DNA of 64,000 nt from the NCBI GenBank assembly GCA_947396885.1, contig OX377204.1:90530728-90594727 (forward strand), read 5' to 3'. Under the pieces are notes generated by a model that saw only the letters and a list, made by a program, of their open reading frames with translations, made no database searches and was not told the DNA's origin. This document shows, piece by piece, positions 42,143-53,922 of the stretch; position 1 is the first letter of the stretch, and each line of letters opens with the position of its first letter. Source of the DNA: Heligmosomoides polygyrus polygyrus. Lineage: Eukaryota; Nematoda; Chromadorea; Rhabditida; Heligmosomidae. The translations under genes and the position numbers were made by a program.

Positions 42143-42573
42143 CAATTTCTTCTGTATTCTACTTTAAATTATTCTTCTAAGGCACGCAGTGCAGTTGATT
42201 TTGGAAACCTAGTTTTTCCTATATTTTTTCAAGTTCAAGCTTCTAGAGCAATTAAACTAAAATTCTGAACAACTCTACGGAACCAAATGAAAGCAACTAA
42301 AGAGCTCCAAAAAAAGTTTAACGACTTGTCTCAATGAATCTTATTCAAGAGTTCACAACCACACCTCATCAGATTACTTGGTTGACGTCGATCCGTTAAC
42401 AGTGGAAGGAGAACGCCAGCAACAGTTGCGTGAACAATCGGTGAAAGCAGCAAAAGGGCAGTTTTTCAGCTGCTTCTTAAAAAATCGTAATTACTGTGGT
42501 GGCAGGTCAGAATTTACATGAAAAAGCAGTGGTTATTCTGCACTCTGCTTTGGTGAGGCTGCAAGCTTCACTC
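42143..42573. other. Unassigned non-coding stretch
   Basis: No feature recognised. Confidence 0.5.
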
Positions 42574-42831
42574 TCACACTCTAGCCCCTTTGTTAAATGC
42601 CTTCTTCCGTATCCCCACTCTATTGGTTCTCCCCATGTCCGCTTCCCGAGGTGATGTGCAGCAAATGAACGACGTGCCGATCGCCCAGACACTCATTAAA
42701 CTGTCACCGTCCATCTTCAGCTGCTCGTAGAGGCAATGGAGCAATGCCGCTGCTGCGTGAAAGTACGTGATGTCACTTGATGTCGCTTCGTCTTCTTGTA
42801 GCTGACGTCTTTCCAGAGAATTTCTCGCCAT
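42574..42831 (-). other. Unidentified 85-codon open frame, possible first exon
   Basis: Starts MARNSLERRQLQEDEATSS and has plausible protein composition, with a helix-like stretch YFHAAAALLHCLYEQLKMDG at about residues 22-41. The ATG follows a purine-rich GGGAAG. No repeat family covers this place, unlike most of the window. I recognise no domain and cannot choose a splice donor. It may be a host exon, a retrocopy fragment or chance. Confidence 0.25.
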
Positions 42832-43078
42832 CTTCCCTCTTCAGAACCCAATGTCGAGCGAACAAAAGCTCAATGTGCTCGAAAGTTTTTGAGCGTTTTT
42901 GGCATTTATTTTCGCGCTTGACTTGACACCGCAGGCGCTGTGGATTTTGCCTGTTTCAGCACCATTGCACGTGAATGATTTCGAGCTGAAACGCGCTCCA
43001 TTAGGACAGATTAGCGAGCCCAGAAGAGACGAACCGCCTAGCTGCAGAGTGACCATGTCCATAGTTGCATCTATAGAT

Positions 43079-44063
43079 AATTTTCACGCAAATATTTTCT
43101 TGCAAAATTGAACATTTCAAATCAAATTGGATACTTTTCACCTCAATTGTCCACACTTCTAAACAAGCATGTTGCTTCTGAAATCAACGTAAGCATCTTC
43201 CAAATCGAGGCGAGCTTCTCACAGGTTAACCACAGACTTTCTGTCATTATTAGAACATTTTCTGTTCAAGGAAACAATCGTATAACATTCCTTGAAGTTT
43301 CTAGTTCTGCTGTCCAAATGGTTTAATAATTTTATAAAATTTTTGCTTTTTGTGAAAAACGTTAAATTGAAATAAAAACTAGACGATTTTAAAATCAAAA
43401 TAAATGCCCTTTAAATAAAAACATGTGTCCTCTAGAATAATAATCCTTGTGTGCAAAAATTTACCGTGATTTTTTAGAAATTTTATAAAATACCCGTTTA
43501 AAAAACCACAAATCACAGTGAAGTGCTATGAAAATTCTACTTTTTGAAAAAATTTCAGTTTTGTTTTAAAGCTTAACAAGGTAAAACGCATTTGGGCTAT
43601 ATAGGATGAGATTGCGCCATGCACTCGAAACGCTCGTTTATTATTTGGTTGAGCGCAAATTCATGAAGCGCCGAAGGAAGGATATGTGTGCAATATGTAG
43701 TTGTTCTTATTGCATCGCTTACATGTCTGAAACTCCAAAACAACTACTTTGCTACCATTCGAATAAGAACCGAGACGTCCTGGACGAGGGCAAGGCGCAA
43801 TCTCTTATCGTGGCCCTAAAAATAGCCGCTTTTTTGTATTTTAATACAAGCTTCAAAGCATTACTTCTTCTGAAAAAAAAGTTTATACAATTTCAAGCAA
43901 TGTGCTCACTTTTGAGCAGCTGAATTGAAATTTCAGAGAAAGTTAGCTAAAATTTTCCTTGAACAAAAAAACATTCTGATTTTTTTGGGAAGTCTCAGCT
44001 CAATGTGAAAGAAGGTTGTTTTAATTTGGAAGATGTTCAGTTTGATTTTGAAAATTGTATATT
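43079..44063. mobile_element. TIR-0.8 element, copy g, diverged
   Basis: Left end TTTTCACGCAAATATTTTCT then AAATCAAATTGGATACTTTTC; right end TTTGATTTTGAAAATTGTAT. The inner GATTGCGCCATGCACTCGAA block near 43610 matches the other copies. About 985 bases, longer than the others because of AT-rich insertions at 43330-43560. Confidence 0.7.
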
Positions 44064-44504
44064 TTGGCTCCACCACGCATTCCATTACGTAGTCCAAAAA
44101 TTCTTGAGCCGTTTGACATATTCTTCTTTATTTTTCTATTTAGCATGCAATGGCTCAAAGAAAGGAGACCTTCACCAACACATTTTAATTGTTTTAATTT
44201 TAATGCCCTAAAAATTAACGAAAATCAACGTGAAAAATGTTCTCGAAAAAACGCAAAATCGAAAAAAAAGCGTTCGAAAACACATTCTTGGGTTAAAAAG
44301 TCTATTCCTTTGAGTGGTTTGTAACGTTGTGCAAAAAAAAACCTCAAACGTAAGCAGAGAGTAGGAGCTGTCGGCGAACCTTTTACCTTTCCTCTAAAGT
44401 TTCTTGACCATCCGCTGTAATAAATGAAAATTGACAAGAATTGAAATGGGGAAAAAGCTAAGCATACTTTCTAATAGTCCAAATTATTTTCCTTCGGAGG
44501 ATAT
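44064..44504. other. Unassigned stretch with a dispersed repeat
   Basis: 44225-44360 contains a minus-strand segment (GTTACAAACCACTCAAAGGA) also seen on plus at 33475-33515 within a receptor intron. The rest is unrecognised. Confidence 0.4.
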
Positions 44505-44700
44505 TTATTTATTTAGTCTCTACATGGGTAACCATGCAAAAGAAAAAACAAAACAAACGTTTTCCTAAACAAGTTGAGGTCGCCGTAAACAGACAAGACA
44601 AAGCAAGCAACAAAAATGAAGCTAGTGAAGAGAAAAACTACTAAACTGAATTCTGAAGACATCGGTTAAAAAGAGTTTGGTAAGATATGTTTCTTTGATA
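44505..44700 (-). mobile_element. CR1-like LINE 3' end fragment
   Basis: TTTATTTA followed by GTCTCTACATGGGTAACCATG and A-rich sequence (AACAAAACAAACG) resembles 16835-16900, the 3' end of the LINE there. No coding part remains. Confidence 0.5.
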
Positions 44701-44871
44701 ATTTCAAAAACTCAGAGCCAGCACGGCAAGTGAAAAACTGAGATCTTCTGTTGCTTTTGGTCTGGGAAACTGGGTCTCCCACTGGCCACCCGTGTTCAAT
44801 GAAGAAAAGGTATAGAACTCCTGTAAAGAAATACGAGTAAAATCATTTATCATCTCGTATATCGTAATTAT

Positions 44872-45164
44872 GGGCGCGTGGAGCGCAGTCGGAGGAGGCG
44901 CCGGCTGTCGCCTACACACGATACCAGGTTTCTGGTTCGGATTTCCCGTCCAGGCCAACCAAGCCTTCCATCCCTCCGGAATCGGTGAATTGGTACCAGA
45001 CTTGTCTGGGAAGGATAAAGCACTGACTTGTACATCGGCTGGCCACCGCAAGTCACTGTATGGCCAAATACGCATTCAACACGCCTCCACGACATCCCGT
45101 AGAAGTAGAATGCGTGGCGCATCCCAAATAGGATTGAATAACGCCGTCCTTTATCCTTTATCAA
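44872..45164 (+). mobile_element. SINE-A, full-length copy with target duplication
   Basis: GGGCGCGTGGAGCGCAGTCG to CCTTTATCCTTTATC, very close to the reference copy at 9084. Flanked by the 12-base duplication TATATCGTAATT at 44858-44869 and 45165-45176. The small number of differences suggests recent activity of the family. Confidence 0.93.
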
Positions 45165-45319
45165 TATATCGTAATTGAATCGTACCTTCTCCTACGGGTT
45201 CAAGGGGTTTGTATTAGGTGTATTGCATTGTATTTATTAGGTTATTTCGCCATTTTCAACACCACATTTTTTAGTTTTACAAAAAAGCGAAACACATCAA
45301 GAAACGAAATAACCGCCTT

Positions 45320-46250
45320 CATGTTCTATCACTCTTCCCCACCTTTCAGACCGACTTCCGATCCCGTCGGCCTAGAACCTTTCCTGCTTTGATTCAAAAA
45401 GCCAGCCAACCAGCGTTCTATCTTGTCCTCGTTATCGAACGTTCTTCCTTGCATGGCATTGGAGGGAGACAAGAAAAGGCGGTCTATTGGCGCAGTATCT
45501 GGGCTGCACGGTGGGTGAGGCAGCACTTCTCATCAAAGGTCGAGAAGCTCTTGGCGAGTCATTCTTGCAATGTGTGGTCGAGCATCGTCGTGCAAGAACC
45601 GGATCATGCCATGATTCGGACGCTTCTCCGAGTTCCTGGCGGCCAATCTATCCAGCTGCTGACAGTGAAAGTCCGCTGTTAGAGTTTCGTTACGGGCCAG
45701 CAGCTCGTAGTAGATGACACCTTTGAAATTTTATTAAACAAAAGGGATGATCTTCGATGGGTGAGGACCCTCCTTTGGCTGTGGCTCAGGCGCTCACCTT
45801 TGTCAACCCAGCGCCTGCTCCTCTTGATGTCGACGTGCAGGCGCTACTTCTCATATTCTGTGATGATGGACTTCAGCCGACTATTTGTGCGTTTGTACGA
45901 GAGCAATTGAATGGCCACCCCAGCACGTCGCTGGCGGTCGCGTTCGGTGAGGTCATGGGGAACCTATGTACTGTGCCAACTTGTGCACCTTACCCAGTTG
46001 AGACGAGTAGTCCGCCGTGGGTCCCGATTCCACCAGCTGTCGCAATCGGTCGTTGTCGACCTCGGATTCACGTCCCGACCTGAACGAATCCTGAAGGATA
46101 AACTCACCTTTGCGAAAGCGTGCGAACCGTTCTCGTGCAGTGTGACCGAACACTGTGCCCTCCCCAAATGCACCATGGATGCGATGACAGGAAGCGGCTG
46201 CTGACTCGCCTAATTTGAAGTCATGCAGTAAGAGACCTCGGATGTACTAC
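45320..46250 (-). mobile_element. Mariner transposon relic
   Basis: Transposase pieces on minus: HTARERFARFRKGEF and a SGRESEVDNDRLRQLVESGP segment (N-terminal DNA-binding half) near 46150-46010, then GKVHKLAQYI. A C-terminal piece, MLPHPPCSPDTAPIDRLFLS, lies at 45526-45470, where the family's SPDLAPSDY motif has become SPDTAPIDR. The middle with the first catalytic Asp is scrambled. No convincing terminal repeats were found. Confidence 0.8.
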
Positions 46251-46848
46251 TTTGAAAGCTCCCTTTTTCTAGAAGGAGCTACACGAGAGTGAGTAGCTAG
46301 CAGTGATAGTAAACTTATGCATACCTGATCTCTTTATGTGAACACAAGACAGGTCGCTATGAGGTAGCGTTAGTGAGAAAAAAGTACATTAAAAAATGGA
46401 GGAGACTTTCGCATCAACCTAAAAGATTGAAGAATCTGTTTTTTATAATCAACTAAAGAATGCAAAACATTATGCAAAAAAAAATCAGCCAAATTCAGGA
46501 TGAGATGTTGAAAAAACGGCCGGGACTAAACTTCCAACCTAGCAAGCACTTGGAACACTAAAAGTGTCGGAACCTTTAAGAAAACTGGATTTTTAAATCC
46601 CGAAAGAGTTAGGCACAGATTTTATTCGCCACTTATCTTATCCTACAAGGGTTTGGATAGGGTAAGTAAGTATGCTAAGAGCTCCATGGCAATTACTAGA
46701 ATTAGAGCGCATGGCGCATCCCTGCCAAACCTGTATTAGCGGCTGAGCAGCCATTGTTCATGACCGATTTGAGGGTCAGAGCTTTCGTACCACTACTCTG
46801 TAGGCAGTCCACGGTCGTCAGCCCCCAACGGGCTATTCCAAGGTAGGC
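46251..46848. other. Unassigned stretch with a SINE-A scrap
   Basis: Only GAGCGCATGGCGCATCCC near 46702-46722 (plus) is recognisable, from the SINE-A 3' body. Confidence 0.45.
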
Positions 46849-47010
46849 ATGCTGCTGTTCTCCCTGCTCAAGCTATTCTGGCTCTTCTCGACGCTAATAT
46901 CTCGCCTCATCTGGGCCGGTGTTGGTGATCATCGCGGCCGTTCGCTGGCGGTCGTTTTTCGCCGCGCCGCTCCGAATTGCCTTTTCACCCGCACTGGCAT
47001 CGAGCAGTGA
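46849..47010 (+). other. Short open frame with a signal-like N-terminus
   Basis: 53 codons starting MLLFSLLKLFWLFSTLISRL, a hydrophobic segment like a signal peptide or membrane anchor, then GRSLAVVFRRAAPN and a stop. The surrounding 46840-47170 is GC-rich. It might be a first exon, but no family is recognised and no second exon was found. Confidence 0.2.
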
Positions 47011-47239
47011 TGTCGTCGTGCACATCGTCGTCGGCCAAGTGCTATATTGCCATCTTCAACAGCGCCAAATTACGCCAAACGCCATCGCGACCAATAATGG
47101 AATTCGCGCTCTAACGAGACGAGCTTGTCGCTGACGCCGACTGGCGTCACGGGTCGCCGACGGGTCTTGAGCTTGCACTTGAGACTAGGCAGTGTTCAAG
47201 GACCTTGTGTTACGTTAGAGAAGGACAAGGGTCGGGATT

Positions 47240-48345
47240 AATAGAGCTCTCAGTAGGATGCGCCACGCATTCTGCATCTCCTGGATATCTTAGAGGCGGC
47301 CTGAATCCACGGTTTGCCAGGTAAGGCAAGGTACAGGTGCAGTACTCTGAGTGAAATAAAAAATGTGGAGATAGAGATTCACTCCATCGCTATCGGGCTG
47401 GGTATAAAGTTTCCTCCATTGCGCGTGCGAAAACACAAAAACTCATTGCCTCTTTCAGTGGTTCGCTATGATAAAAGACGAATGGAAACCATTATTTCAC
47501 GATGAAACCCGTGAAATGTTCTACCTATCCTGAAAATTAGGGGTATTAGAGCTCATAAAATATAACGATATTGCTTAATATCCCGATATCCATACAAAAA
47601 TTTGTTTTCTAGGAGCATCCAAATAAATCATAAAATGTAATTTTCTTAACGATCGGTTTGTGGATTACGCAGTATTAGGCAAAATAGTATCTATTTGTTT
47701 GTTTATTGCACTTCACTGCGTTCTTCAGAAAGAAAACGAACATAATGAAGGAAGAACATAACATTTATCGGGTTTAGGTGTTTCTCGATTTAACCCTTCA
47801 TTAAGGGATAAAGAATGGTGTTAGCCAATCCCTATGTGAGAAGTTCCATGAAATCTATCATGTATCCTAGTCGGAGGAAAGGGAGTTAAAGAGCAAAAAA
47901 AAAATGTAAAGAGTGTGACATGCTGTAAGATTCCCCGCTATAAGATTGCAAAGTAAGGTTTTCTGCTAGGTCAGTTCACAGTATTGTCTTCGTAAACTAG
48001 TCTGCTTCCAGTTTGTCCTCTGTTGTCCACAAGCTGGGGTGGACCGCTGCCACTAGGGTAGATCCGCACCATGCATTATATGTAGAAGATATTATGCAAG
48101 AAGATAACATGCGAACAATTTGAAGACGTACTTGACCTGTATCAGCCGACAGGCCAGTTTTATATCCTTCCCAGATAAGTCTGCTACCTATTCAGTGACT
48201 CTAGACCGGCGAGAGGCATGTTCTGGGTGTCAGAAATCTTAATTTGGATTTTTCACGATCGATTTTTATACCCGTTAATAAATTGGATTGAATTCAGGGT
48301 GAATGCGACTGTGGGCGCCTCCTGCGACAGTGTTACCACGCTACC
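47240..48345 (-). mobile_element. Scattered SINE-A fragments
   Basis: Three minus-strand pieces: 47255-47310 (GGATGCGCCACGCATTCTGC), 47806-47860 (GGGATAAAGAATGGTG tail region) and 48055-48345 (from GATCCGCACCATGCATTATA to GCGCCTCCTGCGACAG). The last is spread out by an insertion of about 90 bases. Between them nothing else is recognised. Confidence 0.55.
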
Positions 48346-49124
48346 TCTACAGGGTGCGCATTAATTATCTCTCTCGGCGAAAATTTGCGGGTTTGAACCG
48401 CGAGCGAGATTTTCTCCGGAAATTCAAGCGTTAATATCTAGTGTTTCGTTTATATTATGCTGCACGGACAGTTTTATCTACGTTCTTCGCATTAAGGTCA
48501 TTCGCACTAAGGTTAAAGCTCATCCGAAGCGCGCCGCCATCATCGGTCTGCACCACGAAGGCCATGAGTCGAAGAAAATTGCTCATCTTCTATCTGTTTT
48601 CCAGCGATTGGTCCCAAAGACAACTGAACGGTTTGAAGAGCTTAAAAGCACATCAGACAAAGAAGGACAAGGTAGAAAGGTTTCTGCTGCAACGTCTCAT
48701 ACCGCAAAAAGGATTGGTGGGACGATTCCACGTCGCTCAGTGAGGAAAGTGGAAAGGATCAGCGCTACCTCTGTGAGAAACATTCTCGGAGAAAAGATAG
48801 GACTTCGCACTTACCGATAACAGACGGCACATTTTTTCTCGGGCTACATGAAGAAGGTCCGGCTGAAAAGATGCAGGAGATTTCTGGAGCGCTTCGCAGA
48901 TGGCACGCACCGGAGCATCATTTGAAGTGACGAGAAAATTTTTCAGTAGAACATATTGTAAATCCATAAAATAATCAGATTGACACAACAGGTAAGAAGC
49001 AGGCCATTTCTAGAGGAAAATCATCGAGAAAACTGCACTTCCGAGCTCTGTTATGGTTTGGGGTGTGATAACCTCAGATAGGAAGGCGCCACTTGTGTTC
49101 TTCGATGCTGGAGTGAAGATCAGT

Positions 49125-51882
49125 CTTCTTCTTCTTCTTCAGCGTTTGTCCCGCTTCGAGGCGGGGTCCGCTATTCTGGTGTGGTGACGCCACTTTACGC
49201 GATCAAATGCTTGATCGGGATGGATACCAGCAACCTTTAGGTCCACATGCAACGTATCAAGTCATCGCTGCTTCGGCCGCCCTTTAGGCCGTTTTCCGGG
49301 CACATCTATGTTAAGGCCAATCTTCCTAACAGTGTCACCACTAGCTCGAAGAACGTGGCCATACCACCGAAGGCGAGCTTCACGTAACTTGTCAGCAATT
49401 GGAGCGACACCAAACCTCTGGCGTATTTCATCGTTGCGAATACGGTCCAGACGCGTAACACCAGCCGTCCATCGCAGCATTTTCGTTTCCATTACGCTGA
49501 GGCGAGTCTCAACCTCCTTGGTTGCAGGCCAGCACTCAGCTCCATACATCGCTACTGGTCGGACGATGGTTCTATAGATCTTCGATTTAAGGCGTTCCGG
49601 TATCTTCCTGTCGCATAAAACGCCTGTCATCGAGCGCCATTTGGACCACGCTGCGCTCACGCGCGAGTTCACCTCGAACGTCAGACTACCATCAGACGCA
49701 ATTGCAGATCCAAGGTACTTGAAGTTTGTCGTTCGTACTAGCGCAGTGCCATTGATCTCAATGGACCCGGCTTCGTTTACGTCTGTCGTCAAGTACTCAG
49801 ATTTTTTGACGTTTAGCTTGAGCCCGAACATCGCCAAGCGGTCGTACCAAGCTTGCGCTTGTCGCTCGAGTTCGCTCTTCTCTTCGCTTGCAAGCATTAC
49901 GTCATCTGCATACAGCAGCGTCCAGGGGGCAGGCTTCTGAAGGTCTCTCGAAATGGCATCCATTATGACAATGAATAGGAGCGGGGAGAGCGCAGAGCCC
50001 TGGTGAACACCAACGGAGATAGGGAACTCCGCCGATGTGCCAGCTGGCGCTCGCGCACTACTCTTTGGACCAGAGTAAAGTATGCGCACCCACTCAATAA
50101 GCTCTTCGGGAACACCGTGTTGTCGTAAGGCGTACCATATAACCTCACGCGGTACACGATCAAATGCTTTCTCTAAGTCGAGAAAAGCTATGTGCAGCGG
50201 TTTCTGCTTTTCGCGATGTCTCTCTACCAGAAGACGAGCAGCATGTATGGCATCGATGGTGCCACTGCCCGCTACGAAGCCACATTGATTGGTGGAAAGT
50301 TGGACGATATCGCGAATACGTCCATCTACAATTCGCTCGAAGATTTTCATGCTGTGCGAGAGCAAGCGAATTGGACGATAATTCGTGCAGTCCGCAGGAC
50401 TGCCCTTCTTCTTCCATATCGGGATCGTCGTGCTTTCCTGCCAACTACCAGGTACCTTCTTTTCCGTAACAACCTGGTTGAAAAACTTTGTTAGCCACTC
50501 AGCAGGACTCCAGCACCTCAACTTCCATAGGTCGGCCGCTATATCATCGGGGCCAATTGCTTTGCCTGGCTTCATCTTCTTCAAAGCCGCTTCCGTCTCC
50601 TCCACAGTGATTTTCTGCACAGGACCGTGCGTAGGAGGAACGCAAGGGATGGGCGGATGGACAAACTCTTCTGTCGAAATTCTCTCGAAGTAGTCATGCC
50701 ATCGTTTCATAGCCCTCTTGCGGTTCGTCAGTAGATGGCCATTCTCACCGTTGATGCCCAGGAATTTCTCGATGTCCTCGGCCTGACGATGGCGTGCCTT
50801 GGCAAGTCGATAAAGATGTCGTTCACCATCGCGCGTCTCGAGTTTATCGCTGAGATCATCATAATGGACGGCTTTTGCAACGGCTACGGCCTTCTTTGCC
50901 GCTTTCTTCGCCTCCTGGTACATACGCCATTTGTCTGCAGTCTTGTCGCGCAGGAACGCGTGATATAATTTTTTCTTTTCTCGGACTTTTTCTCTTACGT
51001 CGTTAGTCCACAGCCACGCCAGCTTCTCGATCTTGCGGCGTCCAGGCTTAGTCATGCCTAATTCAGAGCATGAAACTTGTAAAATCGTATCGGTTGCATT
51101 TTTCCATGTTTCGTCGACGGTTGTCACCGTTGGTAACCGAATACGAGAAACAAAAGCTGCAGCGTTTTCCTTCAATCGCCACCACTTGATTCTCGGTGGA
51201 CCGCATCGCTCGACATGCCTCAGCCTCGGAGGGGCGAACTTAAGAGTGCATATCAGCGGACGGTGCTGTGTGGCGACAGTCTCGTACGGCACCACCTTCG
51301 CATCTGTAACCTTTCGATCGCGATGCTTCACAAGGATGAAGTCGATCTGTGTATTGGTGCTCCCGCTATAGAACGACACCAGATGGGAGTCACGCTTTCG
51401 AAATACGGTGTTAGCGATGATGAGGTTATGCGAGTCCGCATACTCAAGGATTCGCTCACCATCAGCGTTACGTGCTCCATATCCGAAACCGCCGTGACAG
51501 CTGCGACCATCTTTCGCAGTCCCCACATGACCGTTGAGGTCACCTGCGATAACGACAGCGTCTTCTGACGGTACCTCTGCTGTCTTTTCATCAAGCAGGG
51601 TCCAAACCTCATCCTTGGCTCTCTCAGAGCAGCCTGCCTGCGGAGCGTATGCAGAGAAGAAATGATACATACGCTGTTCAGCAGCGACTACGACCTTCAT
51701 CAAGCGGTCATTAAAACGTTCCACGCTTATAATCGCGTCTCGGAAACGTTCGGAGACGATTACACCAACTCCGCTGGTGGTCCTGGGACTGCCGCACAGA
51801 ATGGCCTTGAAGCCTCGGCCTATGTCCCTCGACTTACAACAGGACCACCTCGTCTCCTGTACCGCACATAAGTCGATTCGTC
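49125..51882 (-). mobile_element. RTE-type LINE inserted in the Tc1/mariner element
   Basis: Flanked by the 11-base duplication TGAAGATCAGT (49114-49124 and 51883-51893). On minus it ends in a GAAGAAGAAGAAG tail, a microsatellite 3' end as in RTE-type elements. The 5' end is truncated within the endonuclease domain, because no conserved N-terminus precedes the QETRW motif. Length 2,758 bases. The sequence matches neither of the other two RTE families here in its tail or its YADD-type core, so it is a third family. Confidence 0.93.
49131..51882 (-). pseudogene. LINE endonuclease-reverse transcriptase, one premature stop
   Basis: A long frame runs from the 5' truncation to a TGA at 49262-49264; the apparent ATG at 51946 lies in the flanking transposon. 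Order: apurinic-type endonuclease with DLCAVQETRW (catalytic Glu), HFFSAYAPQAG, VVIAGDLNGHVG and TNTQIDFILV, then TQHRPLICTL in place of the usual SDH. Reverse transcriptase follows with KAIGPDDIAADLW, NYRPIRLLSHSMKIF, CGFVAGSGTIDAI, AFLDLEKAFDRVP (catalytic Asp), GVHQGSALSPLLF, LLYADDVMLA (catalytic Asp-Asp), then a thumb region with RWYGHVLRAS and GKRPKGRPKQR. After the TGA the same frame continues LDTLHVDLKVAG and KWRHHTRIADPA, so the stop replaces what is normally Trp. This single nonsense change and the 5' loss inactivate it. Confidence 0.92.
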
Positions 51883-52499
51883 TGAAGATCAGTAAGGAAA
51901 TATATTTGAAATCAGCCCTGAAGAACGTTTTGAAGCTGTTGTCCATTTCTCACCTAGGAGACAAGCCATGGTGCTTTCAGCAAGACTCGGCTCCTACAGA
52001 CAAATCGAGTGTCGCGCAGCAATGGTGCTTGCAGATTTCATTGCCTACGAAAACTGGCCATCAAATTCACCAGATCTAAACCCACTTGACTTTTTGGTCT
52101 GGTCAGTTTTACAGCACAAAATCTCAGCTATAAGATAATACAACTCGGGTTCGCTCAAAGCTGCAAAGCGTGGAATGAACACGATACATGCCACCTGACT
52201 CGTCTTAGAACCTGCATGGGCTCGCTAATGAGAAGGGCACTTCAAATGAAGATTGTAATTTTTGATTGTTGGGGACCTTGGCAAAGACTGCAAAGTGTTT
52301 TTCTCTTTTTTGAATTATTTGCTTTACTATGGCACTTCGATTTCTTAAGGCCCGTAATTAATGCGCACCCTCTAGATATTTTAAAGAATAGCAATTAAGA
52401 GACGATACCAAGCCGGCCTAATGCCCTAGCAGTGTCGACTTTTTAAAATTTGGCATATAAATATGGCTTAATTTGGGTAAACGAAGGCGATACTTATTC

Positions 52500-52762
52500 C
52501 GTTTTGAGATGCGCCACGCATTCTACTTCCAAAGGATGTGATAGAGGTGACTTGAATGCGTATTTGGCCATACAGTGACTTGCGGTGGCCAGCTGATGAA
52601 CAAGCTAGCGCTTTATCCCTCCAAGACCAGTATGGAACCAATTCACCAATCCCGGAGGGATGGAAGGCTTGGCTGGCCTAGGCGGGAAACCCGAATCAGA
52701 AACATGCAATCGGGTGCACTTGACAGCCGGCATCTCCTTCGACTGCGCTGCACTACACGCGC
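52500..52762 (-). mobile_element. SINE-A, nearly full-length copy
   Basis: A minus-strand copy from TTGAGATGCGCCACGCATTC to ACACGCGCTC. The TTTATCC tail is lost. Confidence 0.82.
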
Positions 52763-53155
52763 TCATAGGCCAAATATGCTTTCATATTGATTCCACTACA
52801 TACCGCAGAAATATAATCTCAAGCAGGGATTAGGACCGTTCATAAAAAAAGCTCTGCTCCGTCTGGATACACAATTGTCGTCGGAAATCGGTTTGCCATT
52901 GAAATTGCGGCTTGTTGTTGTTCACCCTTTGACGATGGCGTGCGTTTTCTGGTGTAAAAATAACGGCCGCTAACCTAATAACCTCGAACGCTTACACGTA
53001 GGCGGACGTATGTATCCTCGTATGTACGACTATGGAGTTCACGTTGTTTACTTCCTTCTTCTTGGCGACGCTATGACGTCGATTCTTCTCCTTCTACATC
53101 GCTTACCTTATTCATTCACATAATAAAAGTCAGTGTGGGTTGTGTTCGATCAGCT
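52763..53155. other. Unassigned non-coding stretch
   Basis: No feature recognised. Confidence 0.5.
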
Positions 53156-53156
53156 A

Positions 53157-53260
53157 GGACCTGTGGTGTAATGGCGTAGAGCAATCGCGTCTGGTCAGCA
53201 GGAAGCGCGGGTTCGAGTCTCGCCTGACGCTAGAGTTCTGATCGCGACAAAATATCGTTG
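53157..53260 (+). repeat. tRNA-derived repeat (second SINE type or tRNA pseudogene)
   Basis: A-box-like TGTGGTGTAATGGCG and B-box GGGTTCGAGTCTCGC are about 37 bases apart, with a CGTCTGGTCAGC region where the anticodon arm would be. The acceptor arm does not pair. The following GACGCTAGAGTTCTGATCG is shared with 36680-36720. Confidence 0.55.
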
Positions 53261-53559
53261 CAGCAGTTTACTACCTCAGCAACAGCAGCACAAGGCTTTT
53301 TGAAAACGAAAGCGACTGAATTGGTAGAAGCCAATATTTACCAAAATCTTTTGTACGCCAACAACTCTACTTCTACGTAATAACCCTCAGGCATTTCTAA
53401 TGATAAATTGGATCGTAGATTGAGCATGTCACCCAAAAATTAGAAAAAATCGGTGTTTTATCCTTTATACTCTATTTTTTGCAACCCTACCCTATCTCAT
53501 TCTCTACCTTTTTTTCGCTGGCAGCCTGGAAAAAGTAGTTGTTACATGCTGTTAATAAA
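53261..53559. other. Unassigned non-coding stretch
   Basis: No feature recognised. Confidence 0.5.
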
Positions 53560-53913
53560 AATATGTTATATGGTTTATTTCAATGTTGCTCTGCATAAAA
53601 CTAGCATAGTATAGAATAAGGCGGGTTCATGTCGCGAATGTGGGCAACATTGGAAGGAGGTCTGTCAGACCAAACCGAATGGTAGCACCGTTTAAAGGGA
53701 GTACCGTTTAAAGGCAGCGTGTACGAACAGTGCCTTGCTTTGCTGACGTGTGTTCGGTTAATGCTCCGAAATGGCTGCGCGTACCAATCTAACAGTGCTG
53801 CCCATAATCGCAACATAGATAATGTAGTGATACTGACCATTGCAATATTCACTTTTCTATGATTTTCTACACAACTCTAGAATGCAGTTTTAGGAAAATA
53901 AATTTATGTCGCT
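53560..53913 (+). repeat. First unit of a tandem repeat, includes a MITE-200 copy
   Basis: CTAGCATAGTATAGAATAAG, a MITE-200 copy (53623-53817, ends GGGTTCATGTCGCGAATGTG and inverted ATGTTGCGATTATGGGCAGC), then TACACAACTCTAGAATGCAG and AAAATAAAT. All parts recur in the same order in the second unit (55330-55560 plus 56801-56836). Confidence 0.75.
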
Positions 53914-53922
53914 GGTAGACTG

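Larger units (their letters stand above)
48350..52372 (+). mobile_element. Tc1/mariner-type transposon interrupted by a LINE
   Basis: Inverted ends CAGGGTGCGCATTAATTA (left) and GAGGGTGCGCATTAATTA (right, read inward), flanked by TA at 48348-48349 and 52373-52374. Without the LINE at 49125-51882 and its duplicated target it is about 1,254 bases, normal for the superfamily. Transposase pieces on plus: a helix-turn-helix half with KKIAHLLSVFQRLV and SVRNILGEKIGLRTYR at 48570-48819, VMVWGVI near 49053, and PLVFFDAGVKI just before the insertion. After it come SKEIYLKSALKNVL, WCFQQDSAPTDKS (second catalytic Asp) near 51970-52010, and HLTFWSGQF, corresponding to the NPLDF motif. Stops and frameshifts show it was already decaying. 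Confidence 0.92.

Noticed and set aside
45757..46204. Plus-strand frames of 97-108 codons
   Set aside because: They lie antisense to the mariner transposase remnants.
49308..51871. Numerous 60-117 codon plus-strand frames
   Set aside because: They are antisense shadows of the LINE coding region on minus.
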